NCBI GenBank assembly: GCA_963603365.1
Contig: CAVCMI010000003.1
Coordinates: 62,001-126,000 of the forward strand
Reading direction: 5' to 3'
DNA length: 64,000 nt
Source: F23-D06 sp963603365
GTDB taxonomy: Bacteria; Bacteroidota; Bacteroidia; Bacteroidales; WCHB1-69
The notes beneath the pieces are model-generated. The model was not told the origin of the DNA. It made no database searches and saw only the letters and a list, made by a program, of their open reading frames with translations. Of this stretch, positions 8,604 to 17,020 are shown piece after piece. A program made the position numbers and the translations under genes. The stretch's first letter is position 1. Each line of letters begins with the position of its first letter.

Positions 8604-9833
8604 TCACAGGTATAGGCCGGCATCGCGAACAAGGCATGCGTCCAAAGCGTCTGTTATGGCTTGCTTGTCCAACTTCTGGCCGATAAATACGATTTTTTGC
8701 ATTCTGTCGCCATACGTCGTGTCCCAGTCGCGCCGCAGCCCCGGTTCGCGTTCTAACATCTGCGAAAGCTCGTCGGCGGGCATAGTGGCATACCAAAGTC
8801 CCACGTCACGCAGCTGCAGCTGTTTGCCCGCCTGTTCAAAGAGGTAGCAGACATCATATTCGTCCTTGAAATAGCATATTCCTTTGGCGCGGATAACGTT
8901 GGGCGGCAGCATTGAGACAAAGCGGTCGAATTTCTGAAGGTTGAAAGGCTCGCGCCGGTAATACACAAAGGTGCCGATGCCATATTCCTCGGCCTCTCCC
9001 TCGTCGTGGTCGTGACTGTGGTTATGGTGATGATGCTCGTGCCCTTTGATGTCATGTTCATCCTCATCCTCATCCTCATGTTCATCCTCATCCTCATCTT
9101 CGTGGTAATGTTCCACACCTTGTATCCAGGCTGCGGAGGTGGCCACCTTTTCGTAATCGAAAAGGTTTGTGTCAAGGATTTTGTCGAGTTCCACTTCGCC
9201 ATAGTCACATTCTATGATCTCGGCTTTTGTCTGGATAGCGCGTATGATTTCTTTCAGGCGGTTGCGTTCGCTTGCACTAACGGCAGAAGCCTTGTTGAGC
9301 AGAACGATGTCGCAGAATTCGAGTTGCTGTATGACCAAGTTCTCGATGTCGTCTTCTTTGATGTCAGTGCGGAGCAGGCGGCTTCCTGTCCCGAACTCGC
9401 TCTGCATACGGAGTGCGTCCACAATGGTGACGATGCAGTCGAGCCGCACGGCGCCGGATTGGGCAAACGTTTTGTCAACAGCAGGTATAGAACAGATGGT
9501 TTGTGCTATAGGTTCAGGTTCGCAGATGCCGCTGGCCTCAATCACGATGTAGTCGAAACGCTGCAGTTTCACGATGTCGCGCAACTGTTCGATGAGGTCC
9601 ATCTTCAGCGTGCAGCAGATGCAGCCGTTCTGCAGCGCCACGAGGCTGTCGTCCTTCTTCCCCACGATGCCGCCTTTCTGGATGAGGTCGGCGTCGATGT
9701 TCACTTCACCGAGGTCGTTGACGATGACAGCGAAACGTATCCCTCTGTTGTTGGAGAGTATGCGGTTCACTAATGTTGTTTTCCCACTGCCTAAATAACC
9801 GGTCAGCAGCAATACGGGTGTTTCCTGTTTCAT
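8604..9833 (-). CDS. COG0523 (CobW/YjiA-type) GTPase with metal-binding His/Asp/Glu loop
   Basis: P-loop GTPase of the G3E metallochaperone group, linked in other bacteria to zinc or cobalt delivery. Seen in the 409 residues: Walker A GYLGSGKTT (12-20), the family signature CICC (71-74) in NGCICCTL, VIEASG (97-102) as the Walker B region, LLNKAS (178-183) as the base-recognition motif, and a C-terminal CobW_C domain from about residue 287. Residues 242-278 form a low-complexity acidic and His-rich loop (runs of DEDEDEHE and HEHHHHNHSHDHD) expected to bind metal ions. It starts 21 bases after the DUF3352-like gene and is last in the hutU-led operon. The metal is unknown; no Zur-like operator was seen. 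Confidence 0.88.
   Translation of the reverse strand: MKQETPVLLLTGYLGSGKTTLVNRILSNNRGIRFAVIVNDLGEVNIDADLIQKGGIVGKKDDSLVALQNGCICCTLKMDLIEQLRDIVKLQRFDYIVIEASGICEPEPIAQTICSIPAVDKTFAQSGAVRLDCIVTIVDALRMQSEFGTGSRLLRTDIKEDDIENLVIQQLEFCDIVLLNKASAVSASERNRLKEIIRAIQTKAEIIECDYGEVELDKILDTNLFDYEKVATSAAWIQGVEHYHEDEDEDEHEDEDEDEHDIKGHEHHHHNHSHDHDEGEAEEYGIGTFVYYRREPFNLQKFDRFVSMLPPNVIRAKGICYFKDEYDVCYLFEQAGKQLQLRDVGLWYATMPADELSQMLEREPGLRRDWDTTYGDRMQKIVFIGQKLDKQAITDALDACLVRDAGLYL
9055..9102. repeat. Two tandem 24-bp copies encoding the acidic/His loop
   Basis: Near-identical 24-bp units at 9055-9078 and 9079-9102, each built from TCATCC hexamers, encode 8-residue acidic units of the COG0523 protein. The in-frame unit length means slippage would lengthen or shorten the loop without a frameshift. 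Confidence 0.85.
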
Positions 9834-9854
9834 AGCCTTTTTTCTATAGAGCGT

Positions 9855-11285
9855 TTAGCGGTTCTGAGTTTTTCCGAAGTTGATGTAAATGTTGAGCGGC
9901 ACAAAACTGTCGGCTGTTGTGTGGCAGCTTATGCAGATTATCCTGAGGTCTTTCCCCCATTGTGTGAGTTTGCCTTTGCCCGAGAGGCTGTTGTCCAGAG
10001 GTCTTCTGTCGGCGTTGTTGAAAAAAGCATATTCCAGCACATTGGAGGATGCTATGTTGCCTTTCGAGAACTTGTAATAGCGGTTGTCGGCCAGTTCACC
10101 TTTTGAGGCCAGTTCTTTGTTGTAAAAGGCGATGTCTTCAGGAGTGACGGCAAAGAGGTATTGGTCGCCGGAAACGGTGAAGACTGCGTATGTCAATGTG
10201 TCGGCGGCCGGCTTTTCGGGCAGTATGATCCGGTCTGTTGCCGGATAGATGTTGTCCGGATACTTGTTGCGCAGGGTGTCGAGCAGATGGCTTTCCTCAA
10301 ACGGGTCGAATTTTCCGGTCAAGGTGTCGTGACTGGCCAGCAGATAGTGTCTTTGCAGGGAGTCGTCCCGTATGGTGAAGCTGCAGACGCCGTAGCTGCC
10401 GCGGTCTATCAAGCAGTAGTTGTCAGCGGTAAAAGGGATCCTGTCATCGGGCACGTCGCCGTGCGGCGTCTGGTTTTTCATCCCCTTGAAAGTTGCATCG
10501 TCAGAGGCGATGTAACCTGAAAGGAAAATTTCGTTTGGGGTTATGCGGAGCTGGAAGGCAGACCAGAGCGCCTGTTGCGGAATGCTTTTGAAGAGAGCGC
10601 CCCCGTCAATGTTGAAGAAACCTTTCAGAAAGTCGGCGTACTGCTGGTTCTTGATGAAAAGCCAGTTCTGTTTGCGGTTCTTTTCCGAAATGCTGTACAA
10701 ATCCTTGAATCTTCGTTCGGAGAGCAGGTTTTTTGGGTGACGCTGTTGCACGATGGATTTCTTGAGCAGTTCAAGGTTGTCTGAAATAGAAAGGATGTGG
10801 TGGCAATAGACGATTTTCAGGCTTTTGTAGTCAGTGCCGAACGTGTAGATTCTCTGTTGTTCGAATGAGGAGTAGTTAGACGGGTCAAGGCGGAGTTCTT
10901 TGAGAAGCCTTTTGAAGGAAGCCTCGTCAAGACGGGTGTTGAACAGCAGGGAAAAACCGCTGCCGTAGTTGTGTCCCGAAATGGAAAGGTCGTACGCTTT
11001 CTCGGGCAGGGAGTTGTAAACCGTTTCGTAAGCAGGAAGTGCGTCCATGGCAAACAGTTCGTTGAAATAGGGACGCAGCGATGCGATGTCACGGGCAAAG
11101 GCCTGATGGTCGTTGATGTCAAACAGGAACACGGCGTCGGCAGGCACGGCATCGATAAGTTCCGACTTTGACTGCTTGAAAAAATGGTGGTAGAAGAAAA
11201 TGCCTACTCCGACAAGCAGCGCGGCAACCATGCTGACCCAGAAGATCCAGTATCGTTGTCTGTCGGTGTTGTAATCCTCTTGCAT
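9855..11285 (-). CDS. DUF3352-like membrane-anchored protein
   Basis: 476 residues. One N-terminal transmembrane helix (about residues 13-33) follows a short cytoplasmic segment, and the remainder is extracytoplasmic. The segment after the helix (VPADAVFLFDINDHQAF) resembles the opening of DUF3352 proteins, which are widespread in Bacteroidota and of unknown role. No enzymatic motif is visible. The gene lies between DUF5606 (71 bases upstream, with a hairpin between) and the COG0523 GTPase (21 bases downstream). Cell-envelope role inferred only from topology. Confidence 0.7.
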   Translation of the reverse strand: MQEDYNTDRQRYWIFWVSMVAALLVGVGIFFYHHFFKQSKSELIDAVPADAVFLFDINDHQAFARDIASLRPYFNELFAMDALPAYETVYNSLPEKAYDLSISGHNYGSGFSLLFNTRLDEASFKRLLKELRLDPSNYSSFEQQRIYTFGTDYKSLKIVYCHHILSISDNLELLKKSIVQQRHPKNLLSERRFKDLYSISEKNRKQNWLFIKNQQYADFLKGFFNIDGGALFKSIPQQALWSAFQLRITPNEIFLSGYIASDDATFKGMKNQTPHGDVPDDRIPFTADNYCLIDRGSYGVCSFTIRDDSLQRHYLLASHDTLTGKFDPFEESHLLDTLRNKYPDNIYPATDRIILPEKPAADTLTYAVFTVSGDQYLFAVTPEDIAFYNKELASKGELADNRYYKFSKGNIASSNVLEYAFFNNADRRPLDNSLSGKGKLTQWGKDLRIICISCHTTADSFVPLNIYINFGKTQNR

Positions 11286-11313
11286 AACGTAACGGTTGAG
11301 TTTTGTGATGAAG

Positions 11314-11343
11314 GCGGCACGGCTTACGTTTAAGCCGTGCCGC
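11314..11343 (-). terminator. Intercistronic hairpin after the DUF5606 gene
   Basis: A 13-bp perfect stem (11314-11326 with 11331-11343) with a CGTT loop lies 14 bases past the DUF5606 stop. The downstream minus-strand sequence is only weakly T-rich, so it may be a partial terminator or an mRNA-stabilising hairpin within the operon. Confidence 0.5.
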
Positions 11344-11356
11344 TTGGAATGTCGTT

Positions 11357-11779
11357 TTATTCGGTTTTCTCTGCTTCCTCCTTTTCAGGAGTGTCGTCGT
11401 CTATGTCGATGAGGTTGTACGCGACAAGGATGTTGTACCAGGCGAATACTTTTTTTATGTTGGAAACATAGACGCGGTCGCGGTCATAGTCGGGCAGCAC
11501 TTCGGCGAACAAGGATTTCAATGCATTGTTGTCCTTCGGGATTTCAAGGGCAAGTCCGTTCTTGATCTTGAAAATGGAAAGGAAGACATCCTGAAGCGGA
11601 CACTCTCCCTTGTCGGTGAAAATGGCTATGTTGTCAAGGGTGGCAACCCCGTCGTGAGAAAATGCGGGGAAGCGGTGACCGTCTTCCAAGGATTCGACGA
11701 TGAAACTGTTTGGCGTCCTGGATATGAGTCTGAAAAGTCCGCCTTTCCCTGTGATTGATAAAATGTTGCTTAAATCCAT
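11357..11779 (-). CDS. DUF5606 domain protein
   Basis: 140-residue soluble protein matching the Bacteroidota DUF5606 family from its opening (DLSNILSITGKGGLF, then RTPNSFIVESLEDGHR and the middle NIAIFTDKGECPL). The N-terminal half looks like a small SH3-like beta barrel; the C-terminal part is helical and ends in an acidic tail. Function unknown. It begins 3 bases after the upstream lipoprotein gene, indicating co-transcription. Confidence 0.82.
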   Translation of the reverse strand: MDLSNILSITGKGGLFRLISRTPNSFIVESLEDGHRFPAFSHDGVATLDNIAIFTDKGECPLQDVFLSIFKIKNGLALEIPKDNNALKSLFAEVLPDYDRDRVYVSNIKKVFAWYNILVAYNLIDIDDDTPEKEEAEKTE

Positions 11780-11782
11780 GAG

Positions 11783-12682
11783 TTATTGGTAATAGATGAT
11801 TTGTCGTTTTCTTACTGATGTGATCCGGTTGTCCTGCGCAACGATTTCTTGCTGCCAGTTCAGATGGTTGTCGTAGCCGGCGAACAGCCGGGTCTCTTTT
11901 ACTTTGTGCATCTTGTTTTCATAGATGGTTTTGAGGAGTTTCCCTTCCTGGCTGTATGCATTGTAGGTGTATTCGATCATTTGGTTGCCGGATTTATAGA
12001 CGCATCTGTTCACCTCGTCGCCGTAATTGTCGTACTCGATCTTCACGGTCTTGAACACACTTCCGTTGGGTTCGTGTTCGGTGATTTTGCACACCTGCCC
12101 GTTTTCGTTGTACTTGTAGGTGGTGTGCAGGCTGTAGTCGCCGAGCGACTGGGTGCTTCCGGTAATGTTGCCGGCGCCGTCGGTGCTGTAAGCGAAGGCG
12201 ATGGCTATGCTGTCGCTGCTGCCTTTGAATACCTGCTCGCCGACCAAGAAGCGGTTTCTGTCGTACAGGTATTTCCCTCGCGCGGACAGAACGCCGGCGG
12301 AGTCATACTCTTCCCATTCCGTGGCCTTTGCATTGTCGTCATAGCGGCAAACGCGACGCAGAATGGTGTCTTGCGCGGACTTGAGTTTGATGTAGTCCAG
12401 CAGGAAACCGTCTGAAGTGTAGCGTTGCACCGAAGAGAGGCTGGCTGTCCTGCCGTGGAGCAGTTCATCGAGACGGCTGGTGTCTGAAAGGGGGATGGAA
12501 TCTCCTGTCAGATAGTAGGTGTCGGTTCTGATGAGTTTGACTGTCCCGAAGATGTGGTTGCGTTGCAGGTGGTTCTTTTGTATGTCAGGCGTGATGACAA
12601 TCGGCTGTGGTTTCTTGCGGCAGCCAATTGTCATAGTCATAGCCATTGCGCAAAGGATGAACAACAGTGTTCTGTTATGCAT
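11783..12682 (-). CDS. Lipoprotein of unknown function with YD-like strands
   Basis: 299 residues. The signal peptide ends at a plausible lipobox (MTIGC, Cys21). The body has repeated strand-turn units with Tyr-Asp/Asn spacing (TYKYNENGQV, KIEYDNYGDEV, YTYNAYSQEGKLL), similar in style to YD/RHS-like repeats but without recognisable toxin or core domains. It lies 21 bases after hutU and 3 bases before DUF5606. Probably an outer-membrane-anchored protein; role unknown. Confidence 0.72.
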   Translation of the reverse strand: MHNRTLLFILCAMAMTMTIGCRKKPQPIVITPDIQKNHLQRNHIFGTVKLIRTDTYYLTGDSIPLSDTSRLDELLHGRTASLSSVQRYTSDGFLLDYIKLKSAQDTILRRVCRYDDNAKATEWEEYDSAGVLSARGKYLYDRNRFLVGEQVFKGSSDSIAIAFAYSTDGAGNITGSTQSLGDYSLHTTYKYNENGQVCKITEHEPNGSVFKTVKIEYDNYGDEVNRCVYKSGNQMIEYTYNAYSQEGKLLKTIYENKMHKVKETRLFAGYDNHLNWQQEIVAQDNRITSVRKRQIIYYQ

Positions 12683-12703
12683 TGTCCAGGAAGCGTGTTC
12701 CGG

Positions 12704-14701
12704 TTAGAATGATTCCTCTATCAGTTTGTCGTCCGCCAAATTAGGCAGCGTCACGTGAAGTTCAGGGTTGTTGGCCATAGCGCGTTTGATGGCGAACAGT
12801 GCGCCTTCGTTGCGGGCCCATGCGCGTCTGCTGATGCCGTTGTTGACATCCCAGAACAGCATGTCGCGCAGCCTGCGGTCGCTGTCTTCGCTGCCGTCGA
12901 GAACCATGCCGAAGCCGCCGTTGATGACTTCGCCCCAACCTACGCCGCCGCCGTTGTGGATAGACACCCACGTGGCGCCGCGGAAACCGTCGCCGATGAC
13001 GTTCTGCACGGCCATGTCGGCACAGAAGCGCGACCCGTCATAGATGTTCGAGGTCTCACGGAACGGAGAGTCCGTGCCGGACACGTCGTGGTGGTCTCTG
13101 CCGATGACTACGGGCGCACTCAACTTGCCGCTTTTCACCGCTTCGTTGAATGCGGCTGCAATCTTGGTCCTGCCTTCTGCGTCGGCATACAGAATGCGTG
13201 CCTGCGAACCAACGACAAGGTGGTTGGCATTGGCGCCGCGGATCCAGGTGACGTTGTCTTTCATCTGCTGCGAGATTTCGGCTGGTGCGGTGGCGCTGAT
13301 CTCGTTCAGCACGTCCATGGCAATGTGGTCGGTGAGGTGCAAGTCTTCGGGCTTGCCCGAGGTGCAGACCCAACGGAAAGGCCCGAAGCCGTAGTCGAAA
13401 CACATCGGACCCATGATGTCTTGAACGTAAGAAGGGTATCTGAAGGTGCCGTCCTCGTTTGTGATGTCAGCCCCGGCGCGGGACGACTGAAGCAGGAAAG
13501 CATTGCCGTAGTCGAAGAAGTACATGCCCTTGGAGGTAAGCCGGTTGATGGCGCTGACTTGACGGCGGAGCGATGCCTCAACGGCTTTCTTGAAGTCGTC
13601 CGGTTTTTCAGACATCATCACGTTGGCATCCTCAAACGAGATGCCGGCAGGATAGTAGCCGCCAGCCCAAGGGTTGTGCAGTGAGGTCTGGTCGCTGCCC
13701 AGGTCGACATGGATGTCATGGTCGGCACAATACTCCCAAAGGTCCACAACATTGCCCTGGTAGGCAAAGGAACGCGCGGCTTTCTGTGCAATGGCCTTGT
13801 TGACTTCGGCGAACAGTTCGTCAAGGTTGCCGTGCACTTCGTCCACCCATCCTTGGTCATAACGTTTCTGGGTCGCGGCCGGGTTGATTTCTGCGGTAAT
13901 GGATACCACACCGGCGATGTTGCCGGCTTTGGGCTGGGCTCCTGACATGCCGCCGAGACCGGCCGTCACGAACAGTTTGCCGCCGATCTCACCGCCAATC
14001 TTGCGGGCTGCGTTCAGCACCGTGATGGTCGTGCCGTGCACGATGCCCTGCGGCCCGATGTACATGTATGAGCCGGCTGTCATCTGCCCGTACTGCGAAA
14101 CGCCTAACGCATTCATCCTCTCCCAGTCGTCTGGCTTGGAGTAGTTGGGGATGACCATGCCGTTGGTGACGACAACGCGCGGCGCGTCTTTGTGCGACGG
14201 GAACAGCCCGAGCGGATGCCCCGAATACATCACAAGCGTCTGCGTGTCGGTCATCTCTGACAAATATTTCATGACAAGGCGGTATTGTGCCCAGTTCTGG
14301 AATACAGCCCCGTTGCCGCCGTAAGTGATCAGCTCGTGCGGATGCTGCGCCACGGCCGGGTCAAGGTTGTTCTGAATCATCAGCATGATGGCGGCAGCCT
14401 GCTTGCTGCGGGCCGGATAGTTCTCGATAGGACGCGCATACATCTCGTAGTCGGGACGGTAACGGTACATGTAAATGCGGCCGTAGTCGTGCAGCTCTTT
14501 CGCAAATTCCGGCGCAAGCAGGGCATGCAGCGACGGGTCAAAGTAACGGAGCGCGTTGCGCAAGGCCAATTGTTTCTCCTTTTTCGTCAGGATGTCCTTG
14601 CGCTTGGGAGCATGGCTGACGTTTGAATCATAAGGCTTTGCCTTCGGTAATGTATTGGGTATGCCTTGCTTGAGATCTTCTTGGAATTCTTGAAGTGTCA
14701 T
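12704..14701 (-). CDS. hutU: Urocanate hydratase
   Basis: Second step of histidine breakdown, converting urocanate to imidazolonepropionate with tightly bound NAD. The 665-residue length fits the longer form seen in Bacteroidota and eukaryotes rather than the about 555-residue proteobacterial form. Recognisable blocks include ELITYGGNGAVFQNWAQY, the Gly-rich GLGGMSGAQPKA in the NAD-binding region, and the conserved stretch around SVHNGGGVGWGE-type sequence near the C terminus. It heads an operon of apparently unrelated genes. hutH, hutI and ftcD, often clustered with hutU, are not in the window. Its promoter is the -7 element at 14730-14738. Confidence 0.95.
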   Translation of the reverse strand: MTLQEFQEDLKQGIPNTLPKAKPYDSNVSHAPKRKDILTKKEKQLALRNALRYFDPSLHALLAPEFAKELHDYGRIYMYRYRPDYEMYARPIENYPARSKQAAAIMLMIQNNLDPAVAQHPHELITYGGNGAVFQNWAQYRLVMKYLSEMTDTQTLVMYSGHPLGLFPSHKDAPRVVVTNGMVIPNYSKPDDWERMNALGVSQYGQMTAGSYMYIGPQGIVHGTTITVLNAARKIGGEIGGKLFVTAGLGGMSGAQPKAGNIAGVVSITAEINPAATQKRYDQGWVDEVHGNLDELFAEVNKAIAQKAARSFAYQGNVVDLWEYCADHDIHVDLGSDQTSLHNPWAGGYYPAGISFEDANVMMSEKPDDFKKAVEASLRRQVSAINRLTSKGMYFFDYGNAFLLQSSRAGADITNEDGTFRYPSYVQDIMGPMCFDYGFGPFRWVCTSGKPEDLHLTDHIAMDVLNEISATAPAEISQQMKDNVTWIRGANANHLVVGSQARILYADAEGRTKIAAAFNEAVKSGKLSAPVVIGRDHHDVSGTDSPFRETSNIYDGSRFCADMAVQNVIGDGFRGATWVSIHNGGGVGWGEVINGGFGMVLDGSEDSDRRLRDMLFWDVNNGISRRAWARNEGALFAIKRAMANNPELHVTLPNLADDKLIEESF

Positions 14702-14729
14702 ATCTGTGTCTTATTTGATTTAACAGGGC

Positions 14730-14738
14730 GCAAAGATA
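14730..14738 (-). promoter_or_regulatory. -7 element for hutU
   Basis: TATCTTTGC on the minus strand, 28 bases upstream of the hutU start. It is back to back with the plus-strand element at 14770-14778. Confidence 0.75.
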
Positions 14739-14769
14739 TAAAAAATGAGCAAAAGAGGAATTATTTTTA

Positions 14770-14778
14770 TATCTTTGC
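14770..14778 (+). promoter_or_regulatory. -7 element for the DUF4878-like lipoprotein gene
   Basis: TATCTTTGC on the plus strand, 28 bases before the ATG at 14807. It forms a divergent promoter pair with hutU. Its position also argues against longer upstream starts for the downstream gene. Confidence 0.75.
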
Positions 14779-14806
14779 CGCCTTATTGAGATTTATGATA
14801 CAAGTT

Positions 14807-15202
14807 ATGAAAAGATTAGGTTTCGCCTTCCTCGTCGCTGCGACGGCAGTCGCCCTGCACTCATGCAAGTCAGAAAACGTCTATTCTTCCCCGGAAAAAG
14901 TCTCACAGGCTTTCGTCACGGCATTCCTGACCGCCGACTTTGACAATATGTACAAATTAACGGTGAAGAACAATGCGGTGCTGATCACGAACTTGCAGAA
15001 GTTTATGAAGCAGCACCCCGACAAGCTGGAGCAGATGCACGGCGCAGAGGTAATGGTCGACGATCCGATAAAGTGTACCTTTGTGAATGACTCTTTGGCC
15101 GTGTGCGACTGCAGCTATACGCGCGGCGGCACAAAAAGCAAGATGGAGCTCCGCGTGAAGAAGAAAGAAGACAAGTGGCTGGTGGACATATCAGACGAAT
15201 AA
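14807..15202 (+). CDS. Small DUF4878-like lipoprotein
   Basis: 131 residues from ATG 14807. A signal peptide ends in ALHSC (predicted lipidated Cys20). The mature part has the plan of a small NTF2-like domain (SPEKVSQAFVTAFLTADFD, later KWLVDI at the end) as in DUF4878 lipoproteins. Function unknown. The start was chosen because it follows the promoter at 14770-14778 and gives a standard signal peptide; an ATG at 14795 is possible. tyrS follows after 48 bases and may share the transcript. Confidence 0.75.
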   Translation: MKRLGFAFLVAATAVALHSCKSENVYSSPEKVSQAFVTAFLTADFDNMYKLTVKNNAVLITNLQKFMKQHPDKLEQMHGAEVMVDDPIKCTFVNDSLAVCDCSYTRGGTKSKMELRVKKKEDKWLVDISDE

Positions 15203-15250
15203 CGTTACTTACTTATTGTTTCATAATTAAAATCAACCTATTTTAAGACG

Positions 15251-16540
15251 ATGAATTTTGTTGAAGAACTGAGATGGCGAGGCATGCTGCATAACATTAT
15301 GCCCGGGACAGAAGAGCTGCTGAACAAGGAAACATGCACGGCGTATCTGGGCATCGACCCTACGGCAGATTCCCTGCATATAGGTCATCTTGTCGGCATC
15401 ATGATGCTTTCGCACTTTCAGCGTTGCGGCCATCGCCCTATCGCTCTGCTCGGCGGGGCAACCGGCATGATCGGAGACCCCTCCGGAAAGTCGCAGGAAC
15501 GCAATCTCCTTGACGAGGAGACACTCCGCCATAATCAGGAATGCATCAAGAAACAGCTTTCCAAATTCCTGACTTTCGACACGGACGGGCCTGACGGCGC
15601 ACTGCTGGTCAACAACTACGACTGGATGAGCAAGTTCTCGTTCCTCGATTTTATACGGGATGTCGGCAAACATATAACCGTCAATTATATGATGGCTAAG
15701 GATTCAGTCAAGAAACGCTTCAGCGGCGAGGGCGACGGGATGTCGTTCACGGAGTTCTCCTATCAACTGGTACAGGGCTACGACTTCTATTTCCTCAACC
15801 AGAACTATAACTGCAAGCTGCAGATGGGCGGCTCCGACCAATGGGGCAACATCACGACGGGCGCGGAGCTTATACGCCGCAAGGCAAACGGCGAGGCCTA
15901 TGCGCTTACTTGTCCCCTGATCACAAAGGCAGACGGCGGCAAGTTCGGAAAGACGGAGAAAGGCAACATCTGGCTGGATTCCGAACGCACTTCACCGTAT
16001 GCTTTCTACCAGTTCTGGCTCAATTGCTCTGACGAGGACAGCAAGCGCTATGTCCGCATTTTTACCCACTTTACCCGCGAAGAGATAGAAGCCCTTGAAA
16101 AAGAACAAGAATCCGCCCCTCATTTGCGTGTCTTGCAGAAAGCATTGGCAAAAGACCTTACCGTCCGCGTTCATTCCGAGAAGGATTACGAGGCAGCGGT
16201 CAATGCTTCCGAAATCCTGTTCGGGAAAGGCACGGCCGAAAGCCTGGCAGCCCTTTCTGAAAAGATGTTCCTCTCCGTCTTTGAGGGCGTCCCCCAATTC
16301 GAGGTGTCCGCATCGGCACTTGAGGACGGATGTGGCATCGTGGACTTTCTGGCAGAACATACCCGCATCTTCGCCTCCAAAGGAGAAGCACGCAGAATGT
16401 TGAAAGACAACGGCGTGTCAATCAACAAGAATAAGGTTGGTGATGATTATGCCGTCACTTCCGACTGCCTGCTCAACGGACGCTATGTGTTGGTGCAGAA
16501 AGGAAAGAAGAACTATTTTATCGTGAAGATCAACCAATAA
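15251..16540 (+). CDS. tyrS: Tyrosyl-tRNA synthetase
   Basis: Class I synthetase for tyrosine. The 429 residues carry the HIGH motif at 43-46 (DSLHIGHLVG), the tyrosine-binding GGSDQWGN (193-200), the KMSKS equivalent KFGKT (231-235) and a C-terminal S4 RNA-binding domain (about 360-425, ARRMLKDNGVSINKNKV). Length and motif form match the TyrS type 1 family. No T-box or other leader element was seen upstream. nfeD follows after 12 bases. Confidence 0.96.
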   Translation: MNFVEELRWRGMLHNIMPGTEELLNKETCTAYLGIDPTADSLHIGHLVGIMMLSHFQRCGHRPIALLGGATGMIGDPSGKSQERNLLDEETLRHNQECIKKQLSKFLTFDTDGPDGALLVNNYDWMSKFSFLDFIRDVGKHITVNYMMAKDSVKKRFSGEGDGMSFTEFSYQLVQGYDFYFLNQNYNCKLQMGGSDQWGNITTGAELIRRKANGEAYALTCPLITKADGGKFGKTEKGNIWLDSERTSPYAFYQFWLNCSDEDSKRYVRIFTHFTREEIEALEKEQESAPHLRVLQKALAKDLTVRVHSEKDYEAAVNASEILFGKGTAESLAALSEKMFLSVFEGVPQFEVSASALEDGCGIVDFLAEHTRIFASKGEARRMLKDNGVSINKNKVGDDYAVTSDCLLNGRYVLVQKGKKNYFIVKINQ

Positions 16541-16552
16541 GGAAAAAGTACG

Positions 16553-17014
16553 ATGGGCTGGGGAAGCATTATTCTTGTTATCATCATCGGCATCGTGCTG
16601 ATGATTCTCGACTTTCTGGTCATCCCGGGAACGGTTGTGGCAATACTCGGAGTGGCGGGGATGGTTTGCGGCGTGGCAATGTCTTTCGTCCTCTACGGCA
16701 TGACAGCCGGTTTCCTGACATTGCTGCTGACCGCTATCCTCACGGTGGGCAGTTTCGTGCTTATGATGCGGACGCGCACTTGGCGGAAACTGCAACTCAA
16801 CACCCAGATTGACAGCAAGGTGAACGAGGTGGATGAAACTAAGATTAAGGTCGGCATGACCGGCCGCGCCATCTCACGGCTTGCCCCGATGGGCACCGGC
16901 CTGTTTGACGGCGAAACCGTGGAGGTGTCTTCACAGCAGGATTTCATCGATGTGAATGCCGAAATCGAGATCGTCCGCATAGATGGAGGGAAAATTTTCG
17001 TTAAACCTAAATAA
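16553..17014 (+). CDS. NfeD-like membrane protein (short form)
   Basis: 153 residues: three or so transmembrane helices in the first 80 residues, then a soluble OB-fold-like domain (about 95-150, with VGMTGRAISRLAPMGTGLF). This is the short NfeD type without the N-terminal ClpP-like protease domain. Such genes are regularly paired with flotillin homologues, as here: floA begins 6 bases downstream. Likely a membrane partner of FloA in membrane microdomain organisation. Confidence 0.85.
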   Translation: MGWGSIILVIIIGIVLMILDFLVIPGTVVAILGVAGMVCGVAMSFVLYGMTAGFLTLLLTAILTVGSFVLMMRTRTWRKLQLNTQIDSKVNEVDETKIKVGMTGRAISRLAPMGTGLFDGETVEVSSQQDFIDVNAEIEIVRIDGGKIFVKPK

Positions 17015-17020
17015 ATTATT

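Noticed and set aside
9006..9773. Plus-strand frame rich in Val/Met/Leu (255 codons) opposite the COG0523 gene
   Set aside because: Looks like a membrane protein only because it is the reverse of the His/Asp/Glu repeat; antisense artefact.
12755..13684. 309-codon plus-strand frame within hutU
   Set aside because: Antisense shadow of a highly conserved gene.
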